DNA from: JABGQS01 sp963674545
Lineage (GTDB): Bacteria > Bacillota > Clostridia > Christensenellales > SZUA-584
Reading direction: 5' to 3'
Assembly (NCBI GenBank): GCA_963674545.2
Contig: CAXXFB010000001.1
Coordinates: 1,612,001 to 1,676,000, forward strand
DNA: 64,000 nucleotides
Below are positions 51,273-61,223 of the stretch, piece after piece. The notes beneath the pieces were generated by a model. That model searched no databases. It was not told the DNA's origin and saw only the letters and a program-made list of their open reading frames with translations. The number at the start of each line of letters is the position of its first letter. Position 1 is the stretch's first letter. The translations under genes and the position numbers were made by a program.

Positions 51273-53213
51273 CTAGCTTACCCTTACTCCGCTCGGCAGT
51301 TCTCCGTCCAGTGTGACCAGTTTTAGCACGCCGTCAGATTCAGCCGCAAGCAGCATCCCTTCAGAAAGCGTACCGAAAAGCTTTGCCGGCTTTAAGTTCG
51401 CCACAACTACGATAGTCTTTCCGACCATCTCCTCCGGGCTGTACCACTGCCGTATTCCAGATACTATCTGCCTTGTTTCTTCGCCTACCTGCACCTGCAT
51501 CTTTATAAGTTTGTCGCTTTTTTCGATGGCAACGGCTTCTTTCACTTTGCCGATTTTAAGCTCGACATTCATAAAATCATCGTATGTTATCACTCCTGCA
51601 CTCTCCTGCTTCTTCGGTACATTCTTTTTCTTTTTCAGATCCCGGTTATCAGAGATCTTCTCCAGCTCTTCAAGTTCTTTTTCCACCTCTATACGCGGGA
51701 ACAGCGGCTGTGTTTTCTTAACGCTCTTGCCACACACGTTTTTCCCGAAGCTCATAATGCTTTCCCATGAAACAAGCGCTTCGTCCTCCAGCCCGAGTAT
51801 ATCCTGAATCTTCTTAGCAGTTCCTTCAATAAACGGCGTAAGAAGTACGGATACTATCCTAAGCCCCTCAGCGAGGTGATACATGACACCGGCAAGCTGC
51901 TTTTTCTTGTCTTCATCCCGCGCGAGTATCCACGGCATAGTAAGGTCGATATACTTATTGAGCGAACCGATATAGTCCCAGATATCGCTGAGCGCTTCCG
52001 GCAGTCTAAGAGCATTCATGTGCCCTTCTACCAATCCTCCCAGAGCTGCTCCCTTTTCTTCTATCAAAGCGTCATGCTCACTGCTTTCATATTCGCTGGG
52101 GACAACACCATCAAAATATTTATTTATCATTGCTGCAGTTCTTGAAACAAGATTGCCAAGGTCGTTTGCAAGGTCCGCATTCATCCTTATAAGCAAGGCT
52201 TCGCTGGAATAGAGCCCGTCTGCGCCAAAAGGCACTTCTCTAAGCAGGAAATACCTGACTGCATCCACGCCATATCTCTCCACAAGCTTAACAGGATCGA
52301 CAACGTTGCCCTTAGACTTGCTCATCTTGCCGCCTTCAAGCATCAGCCAGCCGTGCCCGAACACTTGCTTCGGCAGCGGCAGATCAAGCGCCATAAGAAG
52401 TATAGGCCATATAATAGTATGGAATCTTATTATCTCTTTACCTACCAGATGCACATCCGCAGGCCAATATTTTTTAAACTTTGAATCATCTTCAGAAAGA
52501 TATCCAAGAGCCGTGATATAGTTCGAAAGCGCATCTATCCAAACGTAAACTACATGCCCTTCGTCGAACGACACCGGAACGCCCCAGTTGAACGACGTTC
52601 TCGATACGCAAAGGTCCTCCAGCCCCGGCAGAAGGAAATTGTTAAGCATCTCATTTTTGCGTGACGGCGGCTGTATAAATTCGTCATGCTCGTTTATGTA
52701 TTCGATAAGCCTGTCAGCATACTTCGAGACCTTGAAGAAATAGCTCTCTTCAGTAGTCATCTCCACTTCTCTTCCGCAGTCCGGGCACTTGCCGTCCACT
52801 AGCTGACGTTCCAGCCAGAACGATTCGCACGGCGTGCAATACCATCCCTCATATTCACTCTTGTATATATCGCCCTGGTCATAGAGCTTTTTGAATATTT
52901 TCTGGACTGTCTTAACGTGCCTTGGCTCTGTAGTGCGGATAAAATCATCATTGCTGATCTTCAAAAGTTTCCATAGTTCACGTATACTCGCAACTATTTC
53001 GTCTACGTATTCTTTCGGTGCTTTGCCCGCCTGCTTCGCAACACGCTCTATCTTCTGCCCGTGTTCGTCCGTTCCGGTCAGGAACATAACGTCATAGCCG
53101 GTCTGGCGCTTAAAGCGTGCCAGTGCGTCTGCAGCAACCGTAGTATATGAATGGCCTATGTGCAGCTTATCACTCGGATAATATATAGGTGTAGTAATGT
53201 AGTATTTTTTCAT
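51273..53213 (-). CDS. metG: Methionyl-tRNA synthetase
   Basis: MetG charges initiator and elongator tRNA with methionine. The 646-residue class I enzyme has the HIGH motif at residues 18-21 and KMSKS at 296-300. A zinc knuckle lies between (CTPC about 126 and CPDC about 143). A C-terminal EMAP/Trbp111-like tRNA-binding domain (from about residue 545) follows. AAGGAG precedes the ATG. It leads a metG-tatD-radical SAM transcript. Confidence 0.98.
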   Translation of the reverse strand: MKKYYITTPIYYPSDKLHIGHSYTTVAADALARFKRQTGYDVMFLTGTDEHGQKIERVAKQAGKAPKEYVDEIVASIRELWKLLKISNDDFIRTTEPRHVKTVQKIFKKLYDQGDIYKSEYEGWYCTPCESFWLERQLVDGKCPDCGREVEMTTEESYFFKVSKYADRLIEYINEHDEFIQPPSRKNEMLNNFLLPGLEDLCVSRTSFNWGVPVSFDEGHVVYVWIDALSNYITALGYLSEDDSKFKKYWPADVHLVGKEIIRFHTIIWPILLMALDLPLPKQVFGHGWLMLEGGKMSKSKGNVVDPVKLVERYGVDAVRYFLLREVPFGADGLYSSEALLIRMNADLANDLGNLVSRTAAMINKYFDGVVPSEYESSEHDALIEEKGAALGGLVEGHMNALRLPEALSDIWDYIGSLNKYIDLTMPWILARDEDKKKQLAGVMYHLAEGLRIVSVLLTPFIEGTAKKIQDILGLEDEALVSWESIMSFGKNVCGKSVKKTQPLFPRIEVEKELEELEKISDNRDLKKKKNVPKKQESAGVITYDDFMNVELKIGKVKEAVAIEKSDKLIKMQVQVGEETRQIVSGIRQWYSPEEMVGKTIVVVANLKPAKLFGTLSEGMLLAAESDGVLKLVTLDGELPSGVRVS

Positions 53214-53241
53214 GTTAACTCCTTAAACTGGTTCTTTACCT

Positions 53242-53270
53242 AGGATAGTTACAGCAGACCCTTTTGTCAA
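53242..53270 (-). promoter_or_regulatory. Probable promoter of metG
   Basis: The minus strand has TTGACA at 53265-53270, a 17-base spacer and TATCCT at 53242-53247, with a leader of about 25 bases. No T-box or SAM riboswitch is seen. Confidence 0.6.
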
Positions 53271-53288
53271 GTAACCAAAGCTGTCCTT

Positions 53289-53918
53289 TCAACTGTCTGC
53301 CTTCTCCAAAACATAGCAACCCAGTGTATATTCATTGTTCTTTGGCTTTTCCTCCAGCATAAACATATCCGCCGATCTTTTCCGCAATATCCACAGATAC
53401 CAGAAATCACCCGTGCTGCCCGTAGTAAACAATGCTCCGGCTATCAGCATAGGAAGACTGCCAATAGCTATGCTGTATACAATTATCGGAACACACACAA
53501 TAATAAATGGTGCAATCAATGATATCCTGCTTGTGCGCAAATTTACCGGCAAATCGGATATGCAGTATGCCATTCCGGATTTTATAGATGCGCCATAAGA
53601 TATATCTTTCCATGCAACACCACCGGCCAGCCTGAAAACCAAGCCGTGTATGAATTCATGAACAAAGATATATACAGCAAACGACGTCAATATCAGCAAT
53701 AATGAAACAAGTCCGAACTCAAAAACGGCACTGGGGTCTATAAGATGAGTAATGAAAACTCCCGCCACTACTATTGCAACCAAACCGGCAAACATTATTA
53801 TATTCATCCAAACAAGCACTTTAAGCTTATCCTTATGCTTGACTGTCAAGTCTTCCACTAACTCATATTTTACACCGCCGCATTCCATCAATCGTCCATC
53901 GCGGCTCGCTTCGCCCAT
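53289..53918 (-). CDS. DUF3267 family membrane metalloprotease-like protein
   Basis: The 209-residue protein has about four membrane helices and the motif HEFIHGLVF, an HExxH zinc-metalloprotease signature within a helix. This is the DUF3267 pattern, which resembles site-2 proteases; the family is uncharacterised. GGGAGAGG lies upstream of the chosen ATG. It stands between metG and the divergent abrB gene. Active or inactive status and substrates are unknown. Confidence 0.88.
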   Translation of the reverse strand: MGEASRDGRLMECGGVKYELVEDLTVKHKDKLKVLVWMNIIMFAGLVAIVVAGVFITHLIDPSAVFEFGLVSLLLILTSFAVYIFVHEFIHGLVFRLAGGVAWKDISYGASIKSGMAYCISDLPVNLRTSRISLIAPFIIVCVPIIVYSIAIGSLPMLIAGALFTTGSTGDFWYLWILRKRSADMFMLEEKPKNNEYTLGCYVLEKADS

Positions 53919-54204
53919 CGCATACCTCTCCCAACCGACAATTACTATGCATTATATCATATGGCCGGCAGCAGCAACAAGCATCTATAAGCTTGAAAGT
54001 TTTTTTAAAATCAGCTTTATAACAAAGCTTTTCTACCACTATTTGTTAATTTAAGCCGTTTTAAACACACTATATTTAACACAGATTATACATTGGTGTA
54101 AAAATCCAAGATCATAGTATAAATGAAATTCTTTATATTTTATTAATAAAATGCCCAAGATTATGAACTATTTATTAAATGTTGCTATTTTTTACATTCC
54201 CAAG

Positions 54205-54260
54205 TTGACATCAGGTGCTATAATTGTTATATTTTTTCTATGATAATTACTAATTATCAT
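54205..54260 (+). promoter_or_regulatory. Promoter of abrB with a 21-base palindromic operator candidate
   Basis: TTGACA (54205-54210), a 17-base spacer and TATATT (54228-54233) form the promoter. A perfect 21-base inverted repeat with a single centre base, ATGATAATTA-C-TAATTATCAT (54240-54260), begins at the expected transcription start. It may be the site for autorepression. The rest of the 53919-54301 gap is AT-rich without other features. Confidence 0.7.
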
Positions 54261-54301
54261 ATATTGTCATAGTATTATAAAAATAGGGGAGAGTGAAGAA
54301 A

Positions 54302-54544
54302 ATGAAATCAACAGGTATTGTAAGAAAGGTTGATTCGCTTGGCCGTATTGTGCTGCCAATCGAACTGCGCAGAGTGATGGGTATCGACATCAAAGATCCC
54401 ATCGAGATATTTGTAGACGATAACCATATCGTCCTTGGCAAATATCAACCGGCATGCATCTTTTGTGACAGTGTAACAGGAGTTACAGAGTATAAAGGTG
54501 CTAAAATCTGTGCCGAGTGCATGGACAAACTGGGTATGAAATAA
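54302..54544 (+). CDS. abrB: AbrB-family transition-state regulator with C-terminal zinc-ribbon-like tail
   Basis: The start was set at the ATG at 54302 (MKSTGIVRKV), after GGGGAGAG; a GTG at 54293 is adjacent to the site. The 80-residue protein has the AbrB swapped-hairpin DNA-binding domain (VRKVDSLGRIVLPIELRRVM, IDIKDPIEIFVD) followed by two CxxC-type pairs (CIFC, CAEC) that could bind zinc. This tail is common in clostridial AbrB proteins. It converges on rsmI. Confidence 0.93.
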   Translation: MKSTGIVRKVDSLGRIVLPIELRRVMGIDIKDPIEIFVDDNHIVLGKYQPACIFCDSVTGVTEYKGAKICAECMDKLGMK

Positions 54545-55351
54545 TCATATCGTCAAACGGTAAGCCCGGTTAGGGCGAATACCAAGTTCATTAGATGCTG
54601 CTTTGGCAGCATCTTTTTTTGTCATCCCGGCTTCAACGTATTTGTTAAGCAGTCTCTTAATCTGCTCGTCCGAAACCTCCTCTTGTTCCTCATCAGCAGC
54701 GTTGAGTATCAGAACAAACTCTCCCTTCACGCTTTCTTCAAATTCACTGCACGCCTGTTCAAGGCTTCCGGAAAAAACACTTTCATGTATCTTCGTCAGC
54801 TCTTTAGCAACGGTTACCCTTCTTTGCCCGCTGCACGCTTCGCAAAGCTGCTGCAGGGTCTTGCCAAGCGCATGCGGGCTTTCATATATCACACTTACGC
54901 TTTTGCTGTTCGCGATTTGCTCTATCGCTTTTTTTCTCTCTCCTGCTTTTTTAGGAAGGAAGCCGACAAAGCAGAACTGTCCGCCGTGTCCCGACAGTGT
55001 AAGAGCGGTTATAGCTGCACACGCTCCCGGCAAGGATGTCACCTCTAGGCCCAACTCAAACGCTTCACTTACAAGTATCGCCCCCGGGTCAGATATCAAC
55101 GGCGTCCCCGCATCCGAAACAAGCGCAATGTTTTTGCCTTCTTTGAGCATATCTAAAATCTGCTCACGCTTTTGCTTGTCGCTGTGTTCATGAAAGCTGA
55201 TAAGCTTAGTCTTGATATCATAATGATTAAGCAGTTTTATCGTGCGTCTTGTATCTTCCGCTGCTATAAAATCAACTTCGCCCAGCACTCTTAGTGCCCG
55301 AAGGGTTATATCTTCTAAATTTCCTATAGGCGTTGCAACAATATAAAGCAC
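54545..55351 (-). CDS. rsmI: 16S rRNA (cytidine-1402-2'-O)-methyltransferase
   Basis: RsmI methylates the ribose of C1402 in the decoding centre. The 268-residue protein has the SPOUT-like tetrapyrrole methylase motifs ATPIGNLEDITLRAL, AAEDTRRTIKLLNHY and LVSDAGTPLISDPG. The start is a GTG whose G is shared with the TAG stop of the upstream gene, so translation is coupled. Confidence 0.95.
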   Translation of the reverse strand: MLYIVATPIGNLEDITLRALRVLGEVDFIAAEDTRRTIKLLNHYDIKTKLISFHEHSDKQKREQILDMLKEGKNIALVSDAGTPLISDPGAILVSEAFELGLEVTSLPGACAAITALTLSGHGGQFCFVGFLPKKAGERKKAIEQIANSKSVSVIYESPHALGKTLQQLCEACSGQRRVTVAKELTKIHESVFSGSLEQACSEFEESVKGEFVLILNAADEEQEEVSDEQIKRLLNKYVEAGMTKKDAAKAASNELGIRPNRAYRLTI

Positions 55352-56085
55352 TATTCATTCTCCTCAATGTGGTATATCCGTTTTACTTCGTCTGTATACT
55401 CTACGCCGTCCTTATATATATAAAGCGTCGGCATAACTTCCGTTCCCTGCTTTGCTCCTTTTCTTGCCTCTACCAGCACAAAGTTAGGAGCACTTCCAAA
55501 CCGTTGTGCCACCAGCCTTACCCTCTTTGGTTCAAGCTTGTTTTGGCTAAGGCATACTAGCAGCTCTGCCAGTCTCTCCGTTCGGTATATGATGTAAAGC
55601 CTCCCGCCTGTCCTTAGTATCTTGGCTGCCGACTGCGCTACTTCACACAGTGTGCACATTATTTCTCTCTTGGCTATATTCTTAAATCTGTTCTCGTTAT
55701 GTTTGCCTGAGTCGGCTCTCTCATACGGCGGGTTGACTACTACTGCATCAACACCGTGTTTTACATAATCTCTGATACTGCGGATATCTGCATGTATTAT
55801 GTCTATACAGTCTATACCGTTCATCTTGATGCTTCTTGCTGCCATTTCGGCAAGCTCTGCCTGAACTTCTATTCCGGTAATATGCGCCCCCGTTTTTTTA
55901 GCTGCCAAAAGTATAGGTATGATGCCACAGCCCGTTCCAAACTCAACAACCTGTTCTCCGCCTTTTATCTCTGCGAAATGTGAAAGAAGCACCGCATCTG
56001 TACCGAACGAAAAATACTCGTCGTTTTGGATTATGCTATACCCGTTCTGCAGGTCTTCTATTCTTTCGCCTTTTTTAAGCTCCAT
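55351..56085 (-). CDS. tRNA1(Val) (adenine-37-N6)-methyltransferase family protein
   Basis: The 244-residue protein has the class I SAM motif VVEFGTGCGIIPILLA and the N-methyltransferase signature VVNPPYERADSG. The Bacillus homologue YabB is adjacent to rsmI as here. RNA is the likely substrate, and the TrmN6 label follows the family. Confidence 0.88.
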   Translation of the reverse strand: MELKKGERIEDLQNGYSIIQNDEYFSFGTDAVLLSHFAEIKGGEQVVEFGTGCGIIPILLAAKKTGAHITGIEVQAELAEMAARSIKMNGIDCIDIIHADIRSIRDYVKHGVDAVVVNPPYERADSGKHNENRFKNIAKREIMCTLCEVAQSAAKILRTGGRLYIIYRTERLAELLVCLSQNKLEPKRVRLVAQRFGSAPNFVLVEARKGAKQGTEVMPTLYIYKDGVEYTDEVKRIYHIEENE

Positions 56086-56143
56086 ATCTTCGCCCTCTTA
56101 AATGCGATTATACCAAATATCTTTGCCTGTGCAAACTTACTAT

Positions 56144-56178
56144 AAAAAAACCGGCACCTTTAAAACTAAAGATGCCGG
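56144..56178 (-). terminator. Terminator of the efflux operon
   Basis: On the minus strand CCGGCATCTTTA pairs with TTAAAGGTGCCGG and seven T residues follow. Confidence 0.88.
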
Positions 56179-56191
56179 ATAAAAGTAATTA

Positions 56192-57355
56192 CTATTCGTA
56201 TCGCAGTGCGTCTATTGGCTTTAAGTTCGCAGCCTTGTTCGCTGGATATATCCCGAAAACCACGCCGACAAGCGCCGAGAAACCAAGAGCCAACGCAATT
56301 GTGCTCAGTGACATAGACATAGAAATGCCCATTGCCATACCTATTATCTCGAGGCCGATATAACTCAGCCCGATCCCAATGAGACCTCCGAATACGGAAA
56401 GCACGACCGCTTCTATAAGGAACTGCGTGAGTATATCACTCTTCTGTGCACCGATAGCCTTCCTTACACCTATCTCTCTTGTCCTCTCGGTCACCGACAC
56501 CAGCATTATATTCATTATACCAATTCCGCCGACCAGCAGAGAGATTGCCGCTATGCCGGAGAGCAGTATTGTCATAACGCTCATAACTTCGTTCATTACA
56601 TCTATTATCATGTTCTGGTTTATAATAGTATATTCGTCCTCATCTCCGACCTCCTTTATAAGGAAATCGTCCACGACTTCCTGCGCTGCATCAACATCGT
56701 CCTTGGTCGTCGCAGAAATATACAACGTATCGAATTCCTTGTCGGAAAACAATCTCTGAGCCGTCGTCAGCGGTATTATTACCGTATCGTCTTTGTTTGC
56801 CAGCATCGTATCCGACTCTTCAAGAACACCTATAATAGTAAAGTCATATCCCCTTATGTCGATCTCGTTCCCGATACAGTCCTGTATGCCAAATAGCTCT
56901 TCTGCAACATTCATTCCCACCACAGCGTTGTATGTCTTTTCTTCAACATCCATATCTGATATGAAGTGCCCAAGGTTAATGACCTGTCCGGTAATATATT
57001 GATAGTCATTCTCTACACCTTCAATATAATAGCTCTCTGTCTCATCTGCTCCTTTAACGTCAGCAGACTTGCTTACGATGCCGGTTGCCCCGTATATGTA
57101 CTGGCTGTCCTCCAGCTCGTCTAAGTCCTTTGTCGTAAGGTAAGTATCAGTTGGACTCATCAGCCTAACCTGTAAAAGATTAGACCCAAGGCTTTCTATC
57201 TGCCCTGTGATCTCGCCTGTTGCGCCCTGAACTACGGATATCAGCAAAGTAACTGCCAGCACCCCTATTATTATACCCAGCATCGTAAGGAATGAACGCA
57301 TCTTGTTGCCTTTAAGCGCAACCATAGCCATCTTTAGTGCCTGTGAAAACTTCAT
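56192..57355 (-). CDS. MacB-type ABC transporter permease (FtsX-like)
   Basis: The 387-residue protein has an N-terminal helix, a large extracytoplasmic domain (about residues 45-260) and three C-terminal helices with the FtsX pattern VGGIGIMNIMLVSVTERTREIGVRKA. It is the membrane subunit of a MacAB-like tripartite-type exporter. It overlaps the ATPase gene by four bases. Substrate could be antibiotic, peptide or lipid. Confidence 0.93.
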   Translation of the reverse strand: MKFSQALKMAMVALKGNKMRSFLTMLGIIIGVLAVTLLISVVQGATGEITGQIESLGSNLLQVRLMSPTDTYLTTKDLDELEDSQYIYGATGIVSKSADVKGADETESYYIEGVENDYQYITGQVINLGHFISDMDVEEKTYNAVVGMNVAEELFGIQDCIGNEIDIRGYDFTIIGVLEESDTMLANKDDTVIIPLTTAQRLFSDKEFDTLYISATTKDDVDAAQEVVDDFLIKEVGDEDEYTIINQNMIIDVMNEVMSVMTILLSGIAAISLLVGGIGIMNIMLVSVTERTREIGVRKAIGAQKSDILTQFLIEAVVLSVFGGLIGIGLSYIGLEIIGMAMGISMSMSLSTIALALGFSALVGVVFGIYPANKAANLKPIDALRYE

Positions 57356-58041
57356 GCACCTTCACCCCCAATTGCTGTATCCTTGTCTATCTTACCATCC
57401 AGCATATGAAGCCGCCGCCCTGCTTTGTCCGCAATGTCATTGTCGTGGGTAATGAGTACTATGCCTCTTCCCTCTTCATGCAGCTCAATGAGTATATTCA
57501 TTATCTCCTTGCCCGACTGTGAATCTAAGTTCCCTGTAGGTTCGTCCGCGAGTATCAGAGTTGGATGCGTTGAAAGCGCACGTGCTATTGCAACACGCTG
57601 CTGCTGGCCGCCTGAAAGCTCATTTGGTTTATGCTTCATCCTGTCACTAAGACCCACTTTTTCAAGCGACTCAGTTACCCTTTTCTTTCTTTCCGCCATG
57701 CCAAGTCCCTGATATATAAGCGGCAATTCCACGTTCTCGTACGCTGTCAGCTTTGCAAGCAGATTGAACTGCTGGAAGATGAACCCTATCTCCTTGTTTC
57801 TTATAATACCAAGCTCCCTTTGAGTATAGTCGTCTATAAGCTGTCCATTCAGCCAGTATTCACCTTCGTCGGCAAGGTCTAGACATCCTATCACGTTCAT
57901 AAGTGTAGACTTACCGCTGCCCGAAGGGCCGATTACCGCAACAAACTCTCCATCTTCTATTTTAACGCTGACACCATCAAGGGCGTGAACGGCCGCCTCC
58001 CCCATCTGGTACGTCTTTTTTATATTGCGAAGTTCTATCAT
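57352..58041 (-). CDS. MacB/LolD-type ABC transporter ATP-binding protein
   Basis: The 229-residue ATPase has Walker A GPSGSGKST, signature LSGGQQQRV, Walker B ILADEPTGNLD and the H-loop VLITHD. It powers the MacB-like permease encoded next. It lies 12 bases after the adaptor gene. Confidence 0.96.
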   Translation of the reverse strand: MIELRNIKKTYQMGEAAVHALDGVSVKIEDGEFVAVIGPSGSGKSTLMNVIGCLDLADEGEYWLNGQLIDDYTQRELGIIRNKEIGFIFQQFNLLAKLTAYENVELPLIYQGLGMAERKKRVTESLEKVGLSDRMKHKPNELSGGQQQRVAIARALSTHPTLILADEPTGNLDSQSGKEIMNILIELHEEGRGIVLITHDNDIADKAGRRLHMLDGKIDKDTAIGGEGA

Positions 58042-58053
58042 ATCAGAACACCC

Positions 58054-59574
58054 TTATTCTTCGCTGGAGCCGCTGAACATCCTCTGCTGCATCTCCTGGG
58101 CTGTAAGCTCTCTAGCCTGAGGCACAGCTACCATGTCTCCTTGCTCAAGTCCGCTTGTAACTTCAATCATAACTCCGTCAGTTATTCCTGTTTCTATCTT
58201 ATGAGTAGCAACTGTAAAGCTTAGCTCTTCGTCTATATCCTGCTCAAAGACAACATATTTCTCCCCGCTTATCACCTGTATAGCTTCGATAGGAATAACG
58301 AGTACGCCCTTAGCGCTCTGTGATACTATCTTAACGTCTGCGCTCATGCCAAGCATTATCTCGCTCGCCGGTTCTATCTCAAGCGTAATAGTAAAGTTGG
58401 TAACATTGTTTACCGAGACACCAACCGGATTTATCTTTATGACTTTTGCAATATACGTTTTTTCCGGCAGCGCATCGAACTCCACCGTCGCTTCCTGTCC
58501 GATCTGTATATTCACGATGTCTATTTCATCTATCTGCACATCAAGCTTGATTGCTCCGTTGCTCTGTACTGTAAACAGCGGTGTTCCGGGCTGAACTATC
58601 TGCTCCTTGTTGAGCGTCAGGCCGGAAATAACTCCGTCAGTTCCTGCATACACATTAAGCCCTGCTATGTCTTCTTCAAGGTCGGCAAGATCCTGCTGCA
58701 GGTCCTTTCTCTGCTGTATCTGAGAATACAGGTCGGCAGAGAGTATCTCTCCGTCCAGTTTAAACAGTTTAGTCCTCACTTTGACCTTATCCCCGACCGG
58801 CTCCCTAATATCGTCTATAACGCCGCCCTGTGCCGTGATATACACAGGGTTCGCAACTTCAACACCTGCGCTGCCTATCTCTGTTTCATTCTCATCAAAA
58901 ACTAATGCCGTATCCCCGATAGCAAAATCGTCATCTTCAAACTGAATGCTCATCATACCGTCTTCTATTGAATATACGATTCCCTCAACAGTTTCTTCGC
59001 CAACGCTTACAGTAACCGCATCCCCGGCAGTAAACCCATCAACGACTTCTACCTTTGTCTGCATAAGCTTGTCCGGGCAGATAATGCTGAGCGCACCGAA
59101 TTCGTCCATCACAACGTCTACGCTGTCGCCTTCCTGTGCATATATCATCTTGACGACGCCTTCCACCGGCGAATATATCGTCGAGCTTCCGGTCGTCCTT
59201 CTCATGGTAGCTATCGCAGTGTCTATCTGCTCTATCTGGTCTTCAAGCGCCTGTTTTTGTTCTTCCATTGTATCGCTCGTAAATACGGCTATCACATCAT
59301 CGGCTTTGACAATGTCGCCGTCTTCTGCAAGAACCTGTGAGACCGTGCCTGTGAAAGAAGCATAAACCGTATCGTCATAAAGCGGCTCAACCGCTCCGGC
59401 TCCTTTGACCTCGACTTCGATATCTCCCCTGCCTACTTCATTTATAATATACGTGGTTTTCGCAAGCTCCTCTAAGTTGTTCCTGAGCCTGATGAACCCG
59501 AAAACGGCCAATATCACAATCACCGCAACTACCGCAAGAATGATCCACTTCTTCCTGCTCTTTTTCTTAGCCAT
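58054..59574 (-). CDS. Efflux periplasmic-adaptor (HlyD/MacA-like) protein
   Basis: The start was set at the ATG at 59574 (MAKKKSRKKW), after GGAGGATACAG. The 506-residue protein has one N-terminal membrane helix (about residues 10-30), lipoyl and beta-barrel domains and a coiled-coil segment around residues 75-95. In Gram-positive cells such adaptors sit outside the membrane and assist ABC export. It leads the adaptor-ATPase-permease operon. Confidence 0.93.
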   Translation of the reverse strand: MAKKKSRKKWIILAVVAVIVILAVFGFIRLRNNLEELAKTTYIINEVGRGDIEVEVKGAGAVEPLYDDTVYASFTGTVSQVLAEDGDIVKADDVIAVFTSDTMEEQKQALEDQIEQIDTAIATMRRTTGSSTIYSPVEGVVKMIYAQEGDSVDVVMDEFGALSIICPDKLMQTKVEVVDGFTAGDAVTVSVGEETVEGIVYSIEDGMMSIQFEDDDFAIGDTALVFDENETEIGSAGVEVANPVYITAQGGVIDDIREPVGDKVKVRTKLFKLDGEILSADLYSQIQQRKDLQQDLADLEEDIAGLNVYAGTDGVISGLTLNKEQIVQPGTPLFTVQSNGAIKLDVQIDEIDIVNIQIGQEATVEFDALPEKTYIAKVIKINPVGVSVNNVTNFTITLEIEPASEIMLGMSADVKIVSQSAKGVLVIPIEAIQVISGEKYVVFEQDIDEELSFTVATHKIETGITDGVMIEVTSGLEQGDMVAVPQARELTAQEMQQRMFSGSSEE

Positions 59575-59766
59575 CTGTATCCTCCAAATCAAAATTATCT
59601 AAATTATTTGTATTCTATTAATGGTTTTACAATTCAATATCATTCTATCAGTAAAATATAAATAGGGATATACCGAAAAATTATGCTTTACAGTTTGTTC
59701 AAAAAAGTGAAAGCTATGGTGTGTTATACTTGCAAAATTTTTATTTAATGTATATTAAGCAGGAAT

Positions 59767-61146
59767 TTATAGAACATAACGCTTTAAACTCCTGTTATAG
59801 TTGTAGCCGAGTGATACCTCACACTGGCTTTGGAATCTGCATAGCATAAAGTATGAAACAGCAAATGATACAGCATACGAGATCGTCAGAGCCGCAAATA
59901 TGCCCGCCAGCCCCATAGCCTTTGATAATACCAGCGAAAGCGGTACATAAAGAATAAAGACTTGCACAACCCACATTCCGGCTGCTCTTAAAGGCTTACC
60001 CACAGCATTGAAAATGGAGGTTACCATCAGCATGCCACCTTGGAAAACGAGCCCTGCCATCGCTATGCGCATATATGTTACTATAACTTCTCTTACTGCG
60101 TCAGAGCTGCTGAACAGCCTTGCAATAAAAGGCGCCAACACAAACAGCAGCGCATATAACAGCACTCCATAGACAACATTGGCAAAAAGCCCGTACCTGA
60201 AACCCCGCCTCATCCTTGCCGGTTTGTCTGCGCTGAAATTCTGTCCGGCAAACGGTATCATCACCGCAGCCAGCGCATTAACGCCCAGCAGTACGAAGTT
60301 GACTATCCTGCTGCCCGCTCCAAAACCCGCCACAGCGCTGCTTCCGTATCCTGAAAGTATAGAGGTTATGATATATGCACCAATCGGCACTATTGATTTC
60401 GTCACCATGTTAGGGACGGCAACGTGAAAAACCTTTTTTGCAGAATCCTTCATCCTCGATATGTTCAGATTTTTAAAATCAAAAAGCTTTGCTTTAAACA
60501 CAAGTATATAAATCATGAACAAACAGACAGAAAGCCGTCCCATAAAGAAAGCTATTGCAGCGCCCAGTATCCCAAGCTTCGGGAATATCCCTACGCCCAG
60601 AATCAAGAGCGGATCAAGCGCCAGTGCGATGCAGTAGAGAACTGTGGATATAACGGCAGTTACTTTCGCATTGCCAAGGCCTCTCATTATGTTTGTGCCC
60701 AGCATAGAGAAAGTTATTGCCGGCAGACCAATATACCAAACTACCATATAAGGAATTATGTACTGCATTTCCTTGTCGGTAGCGCCCATCCCGTAAAACA
60801 ACGGCTTTATCGTCAGTATGCCGACAATCATGATAACAACAGCAACTGATAAGGCTATTATTGCTCCATCTGTAGTAAATCGCTTGGTCTGCCCGTTGTC
60901 TGTGCTTGCTCTTGCAACAGCTATGCCTACACCCAGGCAAAGGCTAAGCGTTATAGATGCTCCTATCAGAGTCACAGGTGCAGTATACCCAAGTGCAGCA
61001 AGCTGTGATTCGCCAAGCTGTCCGACGAAGGCCGTGTCCACGAAACCGAAAATGACCGATGCTATCGCTCCAAGCGAAAGTGTAAGCGTCATGTTTCTTA
61101 TCAGTTTCTGCACATTTCCTCTTGTCATATCTGTTGTATCATTCAT
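59767..61146 (-). CDS. MATE-family efflux transporter
   Basis: The 459-residue protein has twelve membrane helices in two homologous halves, with the MATE pattern (GFVDTAFVGQLGESQLAALGYTAP; second half VAGFGAGSRIVNFVLLG). The family exports cationic drugs in exchange for Na+ or H+. The start ATG (MNDTTDMTRG) has only a weak ribosome site (AAAAGGAT) farther upstream. It stands alone on the strand behind the LRR gene. Confidence 0.93.
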   Translation of the reverse strand: MNDTTDMTRGNVQKLIRNMTLTLSLGAIASVIFGFVDTAFVGQLGESQLAALGYTAPVTLIGASITLSLCLGVGIAVARASTDNGQTKRFTTDGAIIALSVAVVIMIVGILTIKPLFYGMGATDKEMQYIIPYMVVWYIGLPAITFSMLGTNIMRGLGNAKVTAVISTVLYCIALALDPLLILGVGIFPKLGILGAAIAFFMGRLSVCLFMIYILVFKAKLFDFKNLNISRMKDSAKKVFHVAVPNMVTKSIVPIGAYIITSILSGYGSSAVAGFGAGSRIVNFVLLGVNALAAVMIPFAGQNFSADKPARMRRGFRYGLFANVVYGVLLYALLFVLAPFIARLFSSSDAVREVIVTYMRIAMAGLVFQGGMLMVTSIFNAVGKPLRAAGMWVVQVFILYVPLSLVLSKAMGLAGIFAALTISYAVSFAVSYFMLCRFQSQCEVSLGYNYNRSLKRYVL

Positions 61147-61181
61147 TTTATATCGCTGATATCCTTTTCACTTGCTGCAAT

Positions 61182-61223
61182 AAAAAAGATTTCTTCTTGT
61201 TTTTATATTACAAGAAAAAATCT
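61182..61223 (-). terminator. Stem-loop with T-run, minus strand
   Basis: On the minus strand AGATTTTTTCTTGT pairs with ACAAGAAGAAATCT (one mismatch) and six T residues follow. It would stop read-through from upstream toward the MATE gene. No gene is evident just upstream of it. Confidence 0.6.

Noticed and set aside
53214..53288. T-box or SAM riboswitch upstream of metG
   Set aside because: The gap is only about 75 bases and lacks the T-box sequence or SAM aptamer motifs.
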